A stretch of DNA of 64,000 nucleotides from Ferdinandcohnia sp036962685 (lineage in GTDB: Bacteria > Bacillota > Bacilli > Bacillales > Bacillaceae_L), in assembly GCF_036962685.1 (NCBI RefSeq), contig NZ_JBALOP010000038.1, positions 1-64,000 on the forward strand. Reading direction: 5' to 3'. Positions 1 to 8,213 of the stretch are shown here, in pieces. Each line of letters opens with the position of its first letter. Positions within the stretch are counted from its first letter, which is position 1. The notes under the pieces are model-generated. The model made no database searches, was not told where the DNA came from, and saw only the letters and a list, made by a program, of their open reading frames with translations. The position numbers and the translations under genes were made by a program.

Positions 1-1490
1 ACGGCAAAGCAGTAACTGGCTGGCATCAAATCGGAGAGGACCTCTATTACTTCGACCAAACAGGAGCAGCGAAAAAGGGCTTGCACCAAGAAGGAGAGAA
101 CCTCTATTATTTCGGTGACAATGGAGTAGCGGTAAAAGGCTTCTATCAAGTAGGTGAAAACCATTACTATTTTGACGGAAACGGCATAGCAGTAACTGGT
201 TGGCAACAGATTGGTAGTCACTATTATTATTTTGATGAAAACCATGCTATGGTGATAGGCTGGCTACTCGAGAATGGAAAATGGTACTTTTTTAATACAA
301 ATGGTGAAATGGCGACGGGTTGGGTCACTGATAAAGGAAAAACCTATTATTTAATAGGTAGTGGTGCGATGCACACAGGTTGGCTATTTAGAGATGGGTA
401 TTGGTACTATTTTGCTAGTAGCGGTGCGATGCTAACAGGCTGGTATGAGGAAGAGGGCAAGAAATATTATCTTCATAGTGATGGAAAGATGGCTATCGGA
501 GAAGTAGAGATTGACGGTGTCACCTATTATTTCTTAAGTAGTGGTGCCCTTGTATCCGGTCCTGTAATTACCTACACAAATTACAATTATACGATTGAGG
601 AAATACTGGATATTCAGTTCGGGTTAAATCCACCACCACAAACTGATAAATATTGGAAAGATAAATCCTATGTTCATGGGGATTACCTACAATTTGATGA
701 AGAAAATTCGAATCTGGCGATCGTGACAACAACTAAGCTCAATGTACGTGAAGGTCCTAGTACAGATTATCGAAAAGTAGGATCGTTCAAATACAATGAT
801 CAGGTAAAGGTTTTGGCAAAGTCTGGTGATTGGTATGAGGTTGCCTACGGTCCCTGGAAGGATGCAACAAGAGACGATGCACGATACTATGTGGATCCAG
901 CTAACTTCAAGAAGGATCATTTTCAATTCCTTCAGTTATCTAAGTCTGCAGGAATATCTGCTGAGACAATTGATTCGAAGATACTGTCTGATAAAGGGAT
1001 TTTAAAGGGCATGGGGAAATATTTTGTTCAAGCTGGTAAGGATTACCAAATCAATGAAATCTACTTACTTGCTCATGCCATTCACGAAACCGGCAATGGA
1101 ACCTCACAATTAGCGAAAGGTGTACTTGTAACCGAGGTTGATGGTAACCCAGTTGAACCAAAGACTGTTTATAATATGTTTGGATGGAAAGCATATGATT
1201 GGTGCGCGCTAAAATGTGGCTCTGAGGCGGCTTATAAATTAGGGTGGTTTAGTCCTGAAGAGGCCATTTTAGGTGGTGCTAAGCTGATTGCCAATGACTA
1301 TGTTCATCATTCAACCTATAAGCAGGACACGCTTTATAAAATGAGATGGAACCCTGCCAAACCAGGTAATCACCAATATGCATCAGATATGGGTTGGGCT
1401 GTCAAACAGATTAACAACATTCAAAATCTGTATAATTTGCTTGAGAAAGGAACGTATACCCTATTTTTTGATGTTCCAGTATATAAATAG
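1..1490 (+). CDS. Choline-binding-repeat N-acetylglucosaminidase, LytB-like (5' truncated by window edge)
   Basis: Probable secreted peptidoglycan hydrolase cutting glycan strands, anchored to choline-decorated wall polymer. The frame is open from base 3, so the true start and signal peptide lie outside the window; the TTG at 81 is only an internal leucine codon. Seen in order: about nine 20-residue repeats of the GW...WYYF...G.M.TGW type (bases 3-560), an SH3-like segment with a KLNVREGPS motif (about 715-870), and a GH73-type glucosaminidase domain (about 920-1470) with the HAIHETGNG catalytic-glutamate motif. Repeats first, SH3 next and GH73 last is the order of pneumococcal LytB (family knowledge), which separates daughter cells. 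The early visible repeats have HYYF or LYYF rather than WYYF. The next gene downstream is a choline kinase fusion, which supports choline as the ligand (inference). Confidence 0.88.
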   Translation, partial: GKAVTGWHQIGEDLYYFDQTGAAKKGLHQEGENLYYFGDNGVAVKGFYQVGENHYYFDGNGIAVTGWQQIGSHYYYFDENHAMVIGWLLENGKWYFFNTNGEMATGWVTDKGKTYYLIGSGAMHTGWLFRDGYWYYFASSGAMLTGWYEEEGKKYYLHSDGKMAIGEVEIDGVTYYFLSSGALVSGPVITYTNYNYTIEEILDIQFGLNPPPQTDKYWKDKSYVHGDYLQFDEENSNLAIVTTTKLNVREGPSTDYRKVGSFKYNDQVKVLAKSGDWYEVAYGPWKDATRDDARYYVDPANFKKDHFQFLQLSKSAGISAETIDSKILSDKGILKGMGKYFVQAGKDYQINEIYLLAHAIHETGNGTSQLAKGVLVTEVDGNPVEPKTVYNMFGWKAYDWCALKCGSEAAYKLGWFSPEEAILGGAKLIANDYVHHSTYKQDTLYKMRWNPAKPGNHQYASDMGWAVKQINNIQNLYNLLEKGTYTLFFDVPVYK

Positions 1491-1500
1491 AAATTAAACC

Positions 1501-1533
1501 AATTGGTGTCTCATTATGAGGCACCAATTTTCC
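1501..1533 (+). terminator. Rho-independent terminator of the glucosaminidase gene
   Basis: A 13-bp stem with one G-T wobble (1501-1513 pairing with 1517-1529) and a 3-nt loop, followed by a short T-rich stretch, begins 10 bases after the stop codon. Confidence 0.8.
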
Positions 1534-1602
1534 ATTCTTTACAAAGTCTTAAAAAAGATTTTACAATCGTAATTTTTGTTGATAACATAAATACGCTAAC
1601 AC

Positions 1603-1617
1603 ATTCAAATAGTGAAT
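1603..1617. promoter_or_regulatory. Candidate operator: inverted repeat ATTCA-N5-TGAAT upstream of the first kinase fusion gene
   Basis: A perfect 5-bp inverted repeat lies 31 bases before the start of the fusion gene at 1648. A related repeat, GTTCAA-N3-TTGAAC, lies just upstream of the paralogous gene (14058-14072). Because both proteins carry an N-terminal winged helix, these could be autoregulatory sites. The sequences are short and the link is inference. Confidence 0.3.
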
Positions 1618-1647
1618 ATGAATTATATATAGATAGTAGGTGTTCAA

Positions 1648-3516
1648 ATGGATTCCAAGTTTAGAATCCTTGAGGTAATTAATAAACAGTCTAATCTTAG
1701 TCAAAAGAGAATCGGTGAACTATGTGAAATCTCCTCGGGAAAGGTGAATTTCATTATAAATCTATTAATAAATAAAGGTTATCTTATAAGTAAAAAACAC
1801 GGACGAAAAACGAATTACTTTCTTACGGACAGTGGGCTGAAATATTTAACACAAGGCATCGAGTCCTACCAGAACAAAAAGGTTAATATTCATATCGAAC
1901 CAAAGCTGGATATTAAACAAGCAGTTATTTTGGCTGCAGGTCAAACTAAGGATTTTGACATTCCCGTAAGCTTGCTTCCATTGGGTGAGCAAAACCTATT
2001 GAACCGGAATCTGACCTACCTAAGAAAATATGGCATTGAGAAAATTGTGCTTGTGACCGGCCATAAAAAAGAAGCATTTGATTTTTTACGTGATGTTCAT
2101 GACGTTTGCATTGCTGAGAATAAAAAATATAAATGGACTGGCTCCATGGCGTCCCTGGCAAGCGCATATGAATTTATTTCAGAAGACTTCCTATTAATTG
2201 AACATGATATCTTAATAGAGGAGGATGCCTTTAAACAATTGATAGAATTCCCACACCGGGATTGTATCCTTTTGACAATGGAAAGTGGTTCTGGCGATGA
2301 GGCTTTTGTTGAATTAAGAGACGGATATCTTTACAAAATCTCGAAGGATATTCACCAGTTTAATCGAATTGACGGTGAAATGGTAGGAGTTAGTAAGCTA
2401 TCCTATGAGGTTTTTACGAAAATGATGGAGGCTTATAAAGATAATAAAAATCCTTATTTGAATTATGAGTATCTGTTATTGGATGTTGCTAGACAATATA
2501 ATATCGGCCATATAAAAATTCATGATCTAGTCTGGGCGGATATTGATAAAAAGGAGCATTATGAGCGCATTGTCGAAACAACTTTTCCACGCTTGCAGCG
2601 CAAGGAAGCAGAGTTTACGAAAAATACGATTAAGGGCCTTTTCGCAAATGGATTGTCGATTGATACAAATGAGATTGTTAGTATCGAGCCATTTGGCGGG
2701 ATGACGAATAAGAGCTATCGGGTGAAGCTATCCAATCAAAAGGAATACGTTTTACGTACCCCTGGCGAAGGTACAGAAAAAATGATCAATAGATATGAAG
2801 AAAAATACAATTCAAGCCTGGCGAGTTCACTTGGAATCGATGCAGAGCTTCTATATTTTAATGAAGAAACAGGAGTAAAAATTTCCGCGCTCATTCCAAA
2901 TGCTGAGGCACTTAATCCAAAGACTGCAAGACGTGAAGATATTATGGTGTATTCCACCAACATTCTACGCACCCTTCACAACTCAGGCGTTAAGATGAAA
3001 AATGAATTTGATGTGTTTCAAAAGATAGAAGAGTATGAACAATTTGCGATTGAAGCAAACGGAGAGTTTTATCCAAATTACCATGAAGTAAAAAAACAAG
3101 TGATGAAAATAAAAGAAATGTTCACAAAAATGGAAGTTCCAATTGTACCATGTCATATTGACCTTGCCCCTGAGAATTTAGTAAAGAGTGGAGAGGACAA
3201 GCTGTACTTAATTGACTGGGAATACTCAGGAATGAATGACCCAATGTGGGATATAGCTTCTCACTCATTGGAATGTTCTTTTACTCCAGAGGATGAGGAA
3301 TTGTTCCTGTCATACTATTTCGAACAGCAGGAACCAACAAGTGAACAGAAGCTCCGCATTCTTATGCACAAAATTTTCCAGGACTTCCTGTGGAGCACAT
3401 GGACAGTTATCAAAGAAGCTAGAGGAGTAACATTCGGAAACTATGGGATTGATCGTTATAACCGCGCAATCAAAAATATCAATTTGCTATTTGAACAATC
3501 GAGAATCCATAACTAA
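1648..3516 (+). CDS. Winged-helix / nucleotidyltransferase / choline kinase fusion (LicCA-type), copy 1
   Basis: A 622-residue three-part protein. Residues about 1-70 form a MarR-like winged helix (motif SQKRIGELCEISSGKVN). Residues about 90-300 are a nucleotidyltransferase fold opening with AVILAAG and keeping an acidic EHD site, but the usual GxGxR loop and PK motif are replaced by a shorter QTKDFDIPVS stretch. Residues about 340-615 are a choline/ethanolamine kinase-type domain with the CHIDLAPEN and IDWEYSG motifs, which are intact. LicC-LicA fusions are known from Treponema denticola; the added DNA-binding-type domain recalls the layout of NadR. Likely role: phosphorylate imported choline, and possibly activate it or sense it for transcription. 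The substrate could instead be ethanolamine or an aminophosphonate. The paralogue at 12170-14041 lies in a lic-like cluster. The ATG at 1648 follows a weak TAGGTG site. Confidence 0.82.
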   Translation: MDSKFRILEVINKQSNLSQKRIGELCEISSGKVNFIINLLINKGYLISKKHGRKTNYFLTDSGLKYLTQGIESYQNKKVNIHIEPKLDIKQAVILAAGQTKDFDIPVSLLPLGEQNLLNRNLTYLRKYGIEKIVLVTGHKKEAFDFLRDVHDVCIAENKKYKWTGSMASLASAYEFISEDFLLIEHDILIEEDAFKQLIEFPHRDCILLTMESGSGDEAFVELRDGYLYKISKDIHQFNRIDGEMVGVSKLSYEVFTKMMEAYKDNKNPYLNYEYLLLDVARQYNIGHIKIHDLVWADIDKKEHYERIVETTFPRLQRKEAEFTKNTIKGLFANGLSIDTNEIVSIEPFGGMTNKSYRVKLSNQKEYVLRTPGEGTEKMINRYEEKYNSSLASSLGIDAELLYFNEETGVKISALIPNAEALNPKTARREDIMVYSTNILRTLHNSGVKMKNEFDVFQKIEEYEQFAIEANGEFYPNYHEVKKQVMKIKEMFTKMEVPIVPCHIDLAPENLVKSGEDKLYLIDWEYSGMNDPMWDIASHSLECSFTPEDEELFLSYYFEQQEPTSEQKLRILMHKIFQDFLWSTWTVIKEARGVTFGNYGIDRYNRAIKNINLLFEQSRIHN

Positions 3517-3545
3517 GGATGTCAAACGCGGATGAGCAGATATGT

Positions 3546-3581
3546 AAAAGGTGTAAAACCAAAGTGTTTTACACCTTTTTT
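3546..3581 (+). terminator. Rho-independent terminator of fusion copy 1
   Basis: A perfect 14-bp stem (3546-3559 with 3566-3579) with a 6-nt loop, ending in a T-run, lies 30 bases after the stop codon. Confidence 0.88.
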
Positions 3582-3606
3582 GTTGAAGGGCAAATCGTTC
3601 TCGTCG

Positions 3607-3822
3607 GGGTTATGAAGACCAAATCGGCCTTGATTTCGAAGGGAAAAGTCCTTCATCNNNNNNNNNNNNNNNNNNNNNNNNNNNNNNNNNNNNNNNNNNN
3701 NNNNNNNNNNNNNNNNNNNNNNNNNNNNNNNNNNNNNNNNNNNNNNNNNNNNNNNNNNNNNNNNNNNNNNNNNNNNNNNNNNNNNNNNNNNNNNNNNNNN
3801 NNNCCAAATCGGCCTTGATTTC
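3607..3822. repeat. 52-bp tandem repeat array, left part (contains an assembly gap)
   Basis: Units containing TTGATTTCGAAGGGAAAAG and CCTTCATCGGGGTTATGAAG lie on both sides of a run of unknown bases here, and again at 5219-5330 with a period of exactly 52. The IS256-family element at 3823-5217 splits the array. No coding frame is evident; the open frame running through here is an artefact of the unknown bases. Confidence 0.75.
3658..3803. other. Assembly gap (146 unknown bases)
   Basis: A run of N inside the 52-bp repeat array. Both edges carry repeat sequence, so the gap probably hides further, uncounted copies. Confidence 0.99.
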
Positions 3823-3892
3823 AGTCAAGTCCTTAATTTTGTGTAAAATCTATCTACAGTGTTTCAACCATATTTAGTTTTTTTGTATATTT

Positions 3893-3928
3893 GAGGTATT
3901 GGGAAGGGGTACCCCTTCCCAATACCTC
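3893..3928. terminator. Perfect 36-bp palindrome at the transposase 3' end
   Basis: GAGGTATTGGGAAGGGG and its exact reverse complement flank a 2-base centre (3893-3928), 20 bases beyond the transposase stop codon on its strand and inside the IS. It could stop transcription entering or leaving the element; the lack of a clear T-run on the transposase strand keeps this uncertain. Confidence 0.5.
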
Positions 3929-3947
3929 AAATTTTCGCTCCGCGCGG

Positions 3948-5117
3948 TTACCCTTGGTTAATATATCTTTTTCTGTTCAGTTGAAGTTGCTCGTTTTCCA
4001 TCAATAATGCCCCAATAAGACGGAAAGCTGACTGTGTGTTAGGAAAGATTCGAATAACTCTCTCTCGTCTTCTAATTTCTTGATTTAATCGTTCAAGCGA
4101 ATTAGTACTGGAGATATGTAATTGAAACCTTTCTGGTTCATTTAAAAATTGGATTGAATCTTCAAAGCCTTCTTCAAGAATAGAAATCGCATTTTTAATC
4201 TTCGGGTTTTCAATATGCCGCGAAACAAATTCATTCTTAAATCCCCTTGCCTCGTCAGGAGAAATTGTTTGATAAATACGGCGCAGTTCATTTTTTAACT
4301 CACCTATTCCTTTTTTAGGAAGTTTATCAATAATGTTTCGTTTAAAATGAACAGTGCATCGTTGCCAGGATGTCCCGATAAACTCTCGTTCTATGGCTTT
4401 TCTTAACCCAGCATGAGCGTCAGAAATAACGAGCTTAGGAGACTGAAGCCCTCGAGATTTTAGACTTTGAAAGAAGCCTTGCCAGGCTTCAAAACTTTCT
4501 ACATGATCTATTTTTAATCCAATAACTTCACGCTTTTTCTTCACATTCATTCCTGTCATGAGATAGACTGCTTTTGATACAACTTTGTCGTGTTCCCGGA
4601 CCTTAATATACATCGCATCAGCATATAGATATGGAAAATACTGAGCATTAAGAGGACGATTAGCCCACTTATTAACTATTGGATCGAGTTTTTCAGTTAG
4701 GGAGGAAACGAAAGACTTAGATACACTTTCCCCACACAACTGTTCTACTATATTTGTAACTTTTCGTGTAGATACACCATTTACCACCATTTCCAACATA
4801 GAGAGTACCAGTGCTTGATCAACTCTAGAAAACCTCTCAAAGATCGAAGGGGAGAAGTGGCCATCTCTTGTACGAGGAACCCGTAGCTTGATTCTACCCA
4901 TACTAATTATTAGTTCTCGTTCATAATATCCATTACGATAATCAAGGCGTTCTTCAGAACGCTCGTAGGAACCTGCACGTAAATAATTATCACGTTCCTT
5001 TTCCATAAGCTCATTTAATACTAATACAATGGAAGACTTTACAACTGCATCAATATTGGAATTCATCACAGAATCTTTTAAAACATCAATATCTAGGTTA
5101 AACTGTATTTGAGTCAT
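3948..5117 (-). CDS. IS256-family transposase
   Basis: A 389-residue DDE transposase of the IS256 (Mutator-like) family, full length for the group. Visible family features are the YADAMYIKVRE segment holding the first catalytic aspartate, LVISDAHAGLRKAI holding the second, the CTVHFKRNI motif, and SSTNSLERLNQEIRRR, where the conserved glutamate lies. No frameshift or stop is seen, so the element may still be active. The start at 5117 is preceded on the minus strand by an AAGGA-type site. It lies inside its own element with recognisable ends and is unrelated to the surrounding cell-surface genes. Confidence 0.95.
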   Translation of the reverse strand: MTQIQFNLDIDVLKDSVMNSNIDAVVKSSIVLVLNELMEKERDNYLRAGSYERSEERLDYRNGYYERELIISMGRIKLRVPRTRDGHFSPSIFERFSRVDQALVLSMLEMVVNGVSTRKVTNIVEQLCGESVSKSFVSSLTEKLDPIVNKWANRPLNAQYFPYLYADAMYIKVREHDKVVSKAVYLMTGMNVKKKREVIGLKIDHVESFEAWQGFFQSLKSRGLQSPKLVISDAHAGLRKAIEREFIGTSWQRCTVHFKRNIIDKLPKKGIGELKNELRRIYQTISPDEARGFKNEFVSRHIENPKIKNAISILEEGFEDSIQFLNEPERFQLHISSTNSLERLNQEIRRRERVIRIFPNTQSAFRLIGALLMENEQLQLNRKRYINQG

Positions 5118-5218
5118 TTTTATTCCTCTTTCCTTTGTTTTTCTTGGTCGTTAAACATTGTAGACAAAAAGGAATAAAATGACTCATTTTCTTTTTACAC
5201 AATTATATGGACTTAATC

Positions 5219-5330
5219 TTGATTTCGAAGGGAAAAGTCCTTCATCGGGGTTATGAAGACCGAATCGACTTTGATTTCGAAGAGAAAAGTCCTTCATCAG
5301 GGTTATGAAGGACTTTTCGCATTTGTTTAT
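5219..5330. repeat. 52-bp tandem repeat array, right part
   Basis: Two successive units begin TTGATTTCGAAG at 5219 and 5271, exactly 52 bases apart. The last unit ends in a long hairpin (5284-5318) that may end transcription of the LRR gene. The same unit occurs left of the IS element. Confidence 0.75.
5284..5318 (-). terminator. Strong hairpin downstream of the LRR choline-binding gene
   Basis: A perfect 14-bp stem (GAAAAGTCCTTCAT with its complement) and a 7-nt loop, followed on the minus strand by a T-rich tract, 20 bases beyond the stop codon of the gene at 5338. Half of this stem occurs in every unit of the 52-bp array, so the array may have grown from terminator sequence. Confidence 0.7.
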
Positions 5331-5337
5331 TATGAAG

Positions 5338-6837
5338 TTATTGCATTGCTCCGCTTGCGCCGAGTTTGTAGCCTTCAATGGTTGTGTTTTTAGCCATGAC
5401 GCCATTGGAATAGAAGTAATACCAGTTGCCGTTGATTAGCCTCCAGCCAGTAACCATTCCACCCGAATTCTCTAAATAGTACCAGGTGTTTCCATCAAGT
5501 AACCAGCCTTTTGCCATTCCATTAGACGTTAAATAGTACCAGGTGTTACCATCCAATAGCCAGCCTTCTGTCATACCCTTAGAAGTTAAATGGTACCAAG
5601 TGCTTCCGTCAAAGAACCAGCCAGTTTTTATTAGACCATTTGAAGTGAAGTAATACCATTTGCTATCAATTTGCTTCCAAGTGTTTGACAGCATTTCTCC
5701 CGCATTATTTAAATAGTACCAACCACCATCATAAACCCAGCCGGTATGCATTCCATGGTCAGTCATATAATACCATGTGCCGTTTGAAAATACCCAGCCA
5801 TTACGTAAATCACCATTTGAGTTAAAATAGTACCATGTACCGTCAATTAACTTCCATCCGGTTGTCATTGCGTTAAAGTAGGATGGATTCAAGTAATACC
5901 AGGCACCTTGCTTGGACCAGCCTGAAATAGATTTCCCGTACGAATCATATAAGAACCATGTACCATCAAAGTTTTTCCAGCCTTTTTGAATCGTTTTATC
6001 AAAGTCCTCAGCTAAATAGTAGAGATCGATTTGTTTATAATCCAGTAAATACGCGATCATTTCCTCTGCCTTGGCATTCAAAGGGTTGTTTTCAATCGCC
6101 AAACCTTCTAGAACAGGCATCGTTAAAAATGGTTCAACTGACGATATCTTGTTATTGTCAAAAATTGCAAATTTTAACGACGGATGGTTTTTTAACGGTT
6201 TGACTGATGTTATTTGATTATAAGCAATTGTCATCATTTCTAATTTAGGTACGTTTGCTAATGGTGAAACATCGCGGACCTGATTACCATCAAGAGACAA
6301 AAATTCTAACGACGGTAAGCCGGATAGTGGTCCAAGGTTTGAGATTTTATTACTATCAGCTACGAGTCCAGCGAGTTTATTTAGGTTTTTTAACGGAGTG
6401 AGATCTGAAATTGGATTCCCACTAATATATAAAGCAAGCAATTCTGACAAATTTTCAAGACCAGCTAGGTCAGAAATATTATTCCTATCAAGGTAAAGAC
6501 CCTGTAGATTTGTTAAACCTGAAAGAGGCTTAAGGTTGGAAATATTGTGTCCTTGGAGCGATAAATACTTTAAATTTGTAGCGTGCTCAATCCCTTTTAG
6601 GGAAGAAATTTTTCCATTCGTTTGGACATTATGGCTTAAGGAAGTAAGCTGCAGTAAATCATCCTTTGTTAAAGCGCGCCCTTCAATCTTTAATTGTTTT
6701 TTAATTGCTAGTTCAAGGACTGGATCCTCAATGACGGCTGAAGCAGCAGATGCAGATCCCACTATCCCTTTTTCAGAAATTGGGAATAGTAATGCAAATA
6801 TCATTAGTAGACTAGTAAGTAATAGTAACTTTCTCAA
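5338..6837 (-). CDS. Secreted internalin-like leucine-rich-repeat protein with choline-binding repeats
   Basis: A 499-residue surface protein of unknown target. Residues 1-33 form a signal peptide (basic start, hydrophobic core, ASA cleavage region). Residues about 80-265 hold eight 22-residue leucine-rich repeats of the internalin type (pattern ISxLxPLxxLxxLxxLxLxxN). Residues about 285-490 hold ten choline-binding-type repeats (GW..DG.TWYY). LRRs usually bind a protein partner; the C-terminal repeats would hold the protein on phosphocholine-bearing polymer, replacing the GW or LPXTG anchors of Listeria internalins. The C-terminal ending (KNTTIEGYKLGASGA) resembles that of the glucosaminidase at 8389. 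The start codon is TTG, chosen because AAAGGAGGAT stands 7 bases before it. No enzyme domain is seen. Confidence 0.88.
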   Translation of the reverse strand: MRKLLLLTSLLMIFALLFPISEKGIVGSASAASAVIEDPVLELAIKKQLKIEGRALTKDDLLQLTSLSHNVQTNGKISSLKGIEHATNLKYLSLQGHNISNLKPLSGLTNLQGLYLDRNNISDLAGLENLSELLALYISGNPISDLTPLKNLNKLAGLVADSNKISNLGPLSGLPSLEFLSLDGNQVRDVSPLANVPKLEMMTIAYNQITSVKPLKNHPSLKFAIFDNNKISSVEPFLTMPVLEGLAIENNPLNAKAEEMIAYLLDYKQIDLYYLAEDFDKTIQKGWKNFDGTWFLYDSYGKSISGWSKQGAWYYLNPSYFNAMTTGWKLIDGTWYYFNSNGDLRNGWVFSNGTWYYMTDHGMHTGWVYDGGWYYLNNAGEMLSNTWKQIDSKWYYFTSNGLIKTGWFFDGSTWYHLTSKGMTEGWLLDGNTWYYLTSNGMAKGWLLDGNTWYYLENSGGMVTGWRLINGNWYYFYSNGVMAKNTTIEGYKLGASGAMQ

Positions 6838-6993
6838 AAAATAATCCTCCTTTTAATAGATTCCAAAGTCTATTATACTCTTGAGAGGCTTAGTTGTAAG
6901 ATATCTTTAACATATATGTAAAAAATAGTAAAAAGGTTGTAGGGCTTCAGTATGGCTTTGCTGATGAAAGTTTCTCTTTATGTCCAATAATGT

Positions 6994-6999
6994 TATAAT
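6994..6999 (+). promoter_or_regulatory. Candidate -10 box of mnaA
   Basis: TATAAT 32 bases upstream of the mnaA start codon. The matching -35 region (TTTCTC) is poor, so this is a weak call. Confidence 0.35.
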
Positions 7000-7030
7000 G
7001 TGGTGAATATAACAATGTAGGTGAATAATT

Positions 7031-8173
7031 ATGACTGAACGTATTAAAGTAATGACCATTTTTGGAACGAGACCAGAAGCGATTAAAATGGCTCCACTTG
7101 TACTTGAGTTAAATAAATATCCTGATGAAATAGAATCAATTGTGACTGTTACCGCTCAGCATCGCCAAATGCTAGACCAAGTGTTAGAGATTTTTGAGAT
7201 TAAGCCTGACCATGATTTAAATATTATGCAGGACAGGCAAACACTGACAGATGTAACGACCCGTGCACTCGAGGGATTAGACCGTGTAATGAAAGAGGTT
7301 AAGCCTGATTTAGTTCTTGTTCATGGAGATACGACAACGACATTTGTCGCTGGCTTGGCAGCCTTTTATAATCAAATTTCTGTAGGACATGTTGAAGCGG
7401 GATTACGTACGTGGAATAAGTATTCTCCATTCCCAGAAGAGGTGAATCGTCAGATCACGGGCGTTATCGCTGATTTGCATTTTTCACCAACTATTCAATC
7501 GAAAAACAATCTATTGAATGAAAACAAAAAGGCAGAAACTATATTTGTTACTGGAAACACTGCGATTGATGCACTGAACACAACAGTTTCTGAAAGCTAT
7601 TCTCATCCAGTGCTTGATAGGTTAGGCGATGACCGCTTATTATTGGTGACAGCACACCGCCGTGAGAACTTGGGTGAGCCAATGCGAAACATGTTTAAAG
7701 CAATAAAGCGAATTGTAACCGAGCATGACGATGTGCAAGTCGTCTATCCTGTACACTTGAACCCTGTTGTTAGAGAACTTGCCGATGAGATCTTAGGAAA
7801 TGATGAGCGAATTCAATTAATTGAACCACTTGGTGTGCTGGATTTCCATAACTTCGCATCAAAAGCTTGTTTGATTCTGACCGATTCAGGCGGTGTTCAA
7901 GAGGAAGCACCTTCATTAGGGGTGCCCGTACTTGTGCTACGGGATACAACTGAACGTCCTGAAGGAATTGAAGCTGGAACATTGAAACTAGCTGGAACCG
8001 ATGAAGAAACAATTTATTCCTTAGCGAAGGAATTGTTAACAGATCCACAAGAGTATGAAAAAATGGCGAAGGCTTCCAATCCATATGGAGACGGAAAGGC
8101 ATCAAAACGAATTGTAGAAGCTATCCTGTACCACTTTGGAAAACGTGAAACAGTGCCCGGAAATTTTAGTTAA
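7031..8173 (+). CDS. mnaA: UDP-N-acetylglucosamine 2-epimerase (non-hydrolysing)
   Basis: Interconverts UDP-GlcNAc and UDP-ManNAc, the donor TagA needs to build the wall teichoic acid linkage unit; cytoplasmic. The 380-residue product has the family's usual length. It opens with VMTIFGTRPEAIKMAPL and has HGDTTTT, HVEAGLRT, AHRRENLG and TDSGGVQEEAPSLG motifs typical of the WecB/MnaA family. It is transcribed alone between two surface-protein genes and is closed by a terminator; its partners tagA and tagO lie about 22-24 kb away. The start is supported by TAGGTG eight bases upstream. ManNAc for another polysaccharide cannot be excluded. Confidence 0.96.
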   Translation: MTERIKVMTIFGTRPEAIKMAPLVLELNKYPDEIESIVTVTAQHRQMLDQVLEIFEIKPDHDLNIMQDRQTLTDVTTRALEGLDRVMKEVKPDLVLVHGDTTTTFVAGLAAFYNQISVGHVEAGLRTWNKYSPFPEEVNRQITGVIADLHFSPTIQSKNNLLNENKKAETIFVTGNTAIDALNTTVSESYSHPVLDRLGDDRLLLVTAHRRENLGEPMRNMFKAIKRIVTEHDDVQVVYPVHLNPVVRELADEILGNDERIQLIEPLGVLDFHNFASKACLILTDSGGVQEEAPSLGVPVLVLRDTTERPEGIEAGTLKLAGTDEETIYSLAKELLTDPQEYEKMAKASNPYGDGKASKRIVEAILYHFGKRETVPGNFS

Positions 8174-8178
8174 CACAC

Positions 8179-8213
8179 AAAAAAAAAGCGACCCATTTGG
8201 GTCGTTTTTTTTT
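8179..8213 (+). terminator. Rho-independent terminator of mnaA
   Basis: GCGACCC-ATTT-GGGTCGT hairpin flanked by an A-run and a nine-base T-run just after the mnaA stop codon. Confidence 0.9.

Larger units (their letters stand above)
3823..5217 (-). mobile_element. Intact IS256-family insertion sequence with 9-bp target duplication
   Basis: Imperfect terminal inverted repeats are visible: AAGTCCTTAATTTTGTGTAA near the left end matches, as reverse complement, AAGTCCATATAATTGTGTAA near the right end. The element is flanked by a direct repeat CTTGATTTC (3814-3822 and 5218-5226), the 8-9 bp duplication expected for this family. About 1.4 kb in all, with one complete transposase gene. It has inserted into the 52-bp repeat array. 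Confidence 0.88.

Noticed and set aside
81..83. TTG as start of the first gene
   Set aside because: The frame stays open upstream to base 3 and encodes further choline-binding repeats, so the gene is truncated by the window, not started here.
1648..3516. C-terminal domain as an aminoglycoside phosphotransferase (resistance gene)
   Set aside because: The fold family is shared, but fusion to a nucleotidyltransferase, IDWEYSG motif and lic neighbours fit choline kinase better.
3519..3828. Open frames on both strands through the first gap
   Set aside because: They are kept open only by unknown bases and lie in the 52-bp repeat; no ribosome site or family features.
3607..5330. 52-bp repeats as a CRISPR array
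   Set aside because: The units are contiguous with no unique spacers, and no cas genes are seen.
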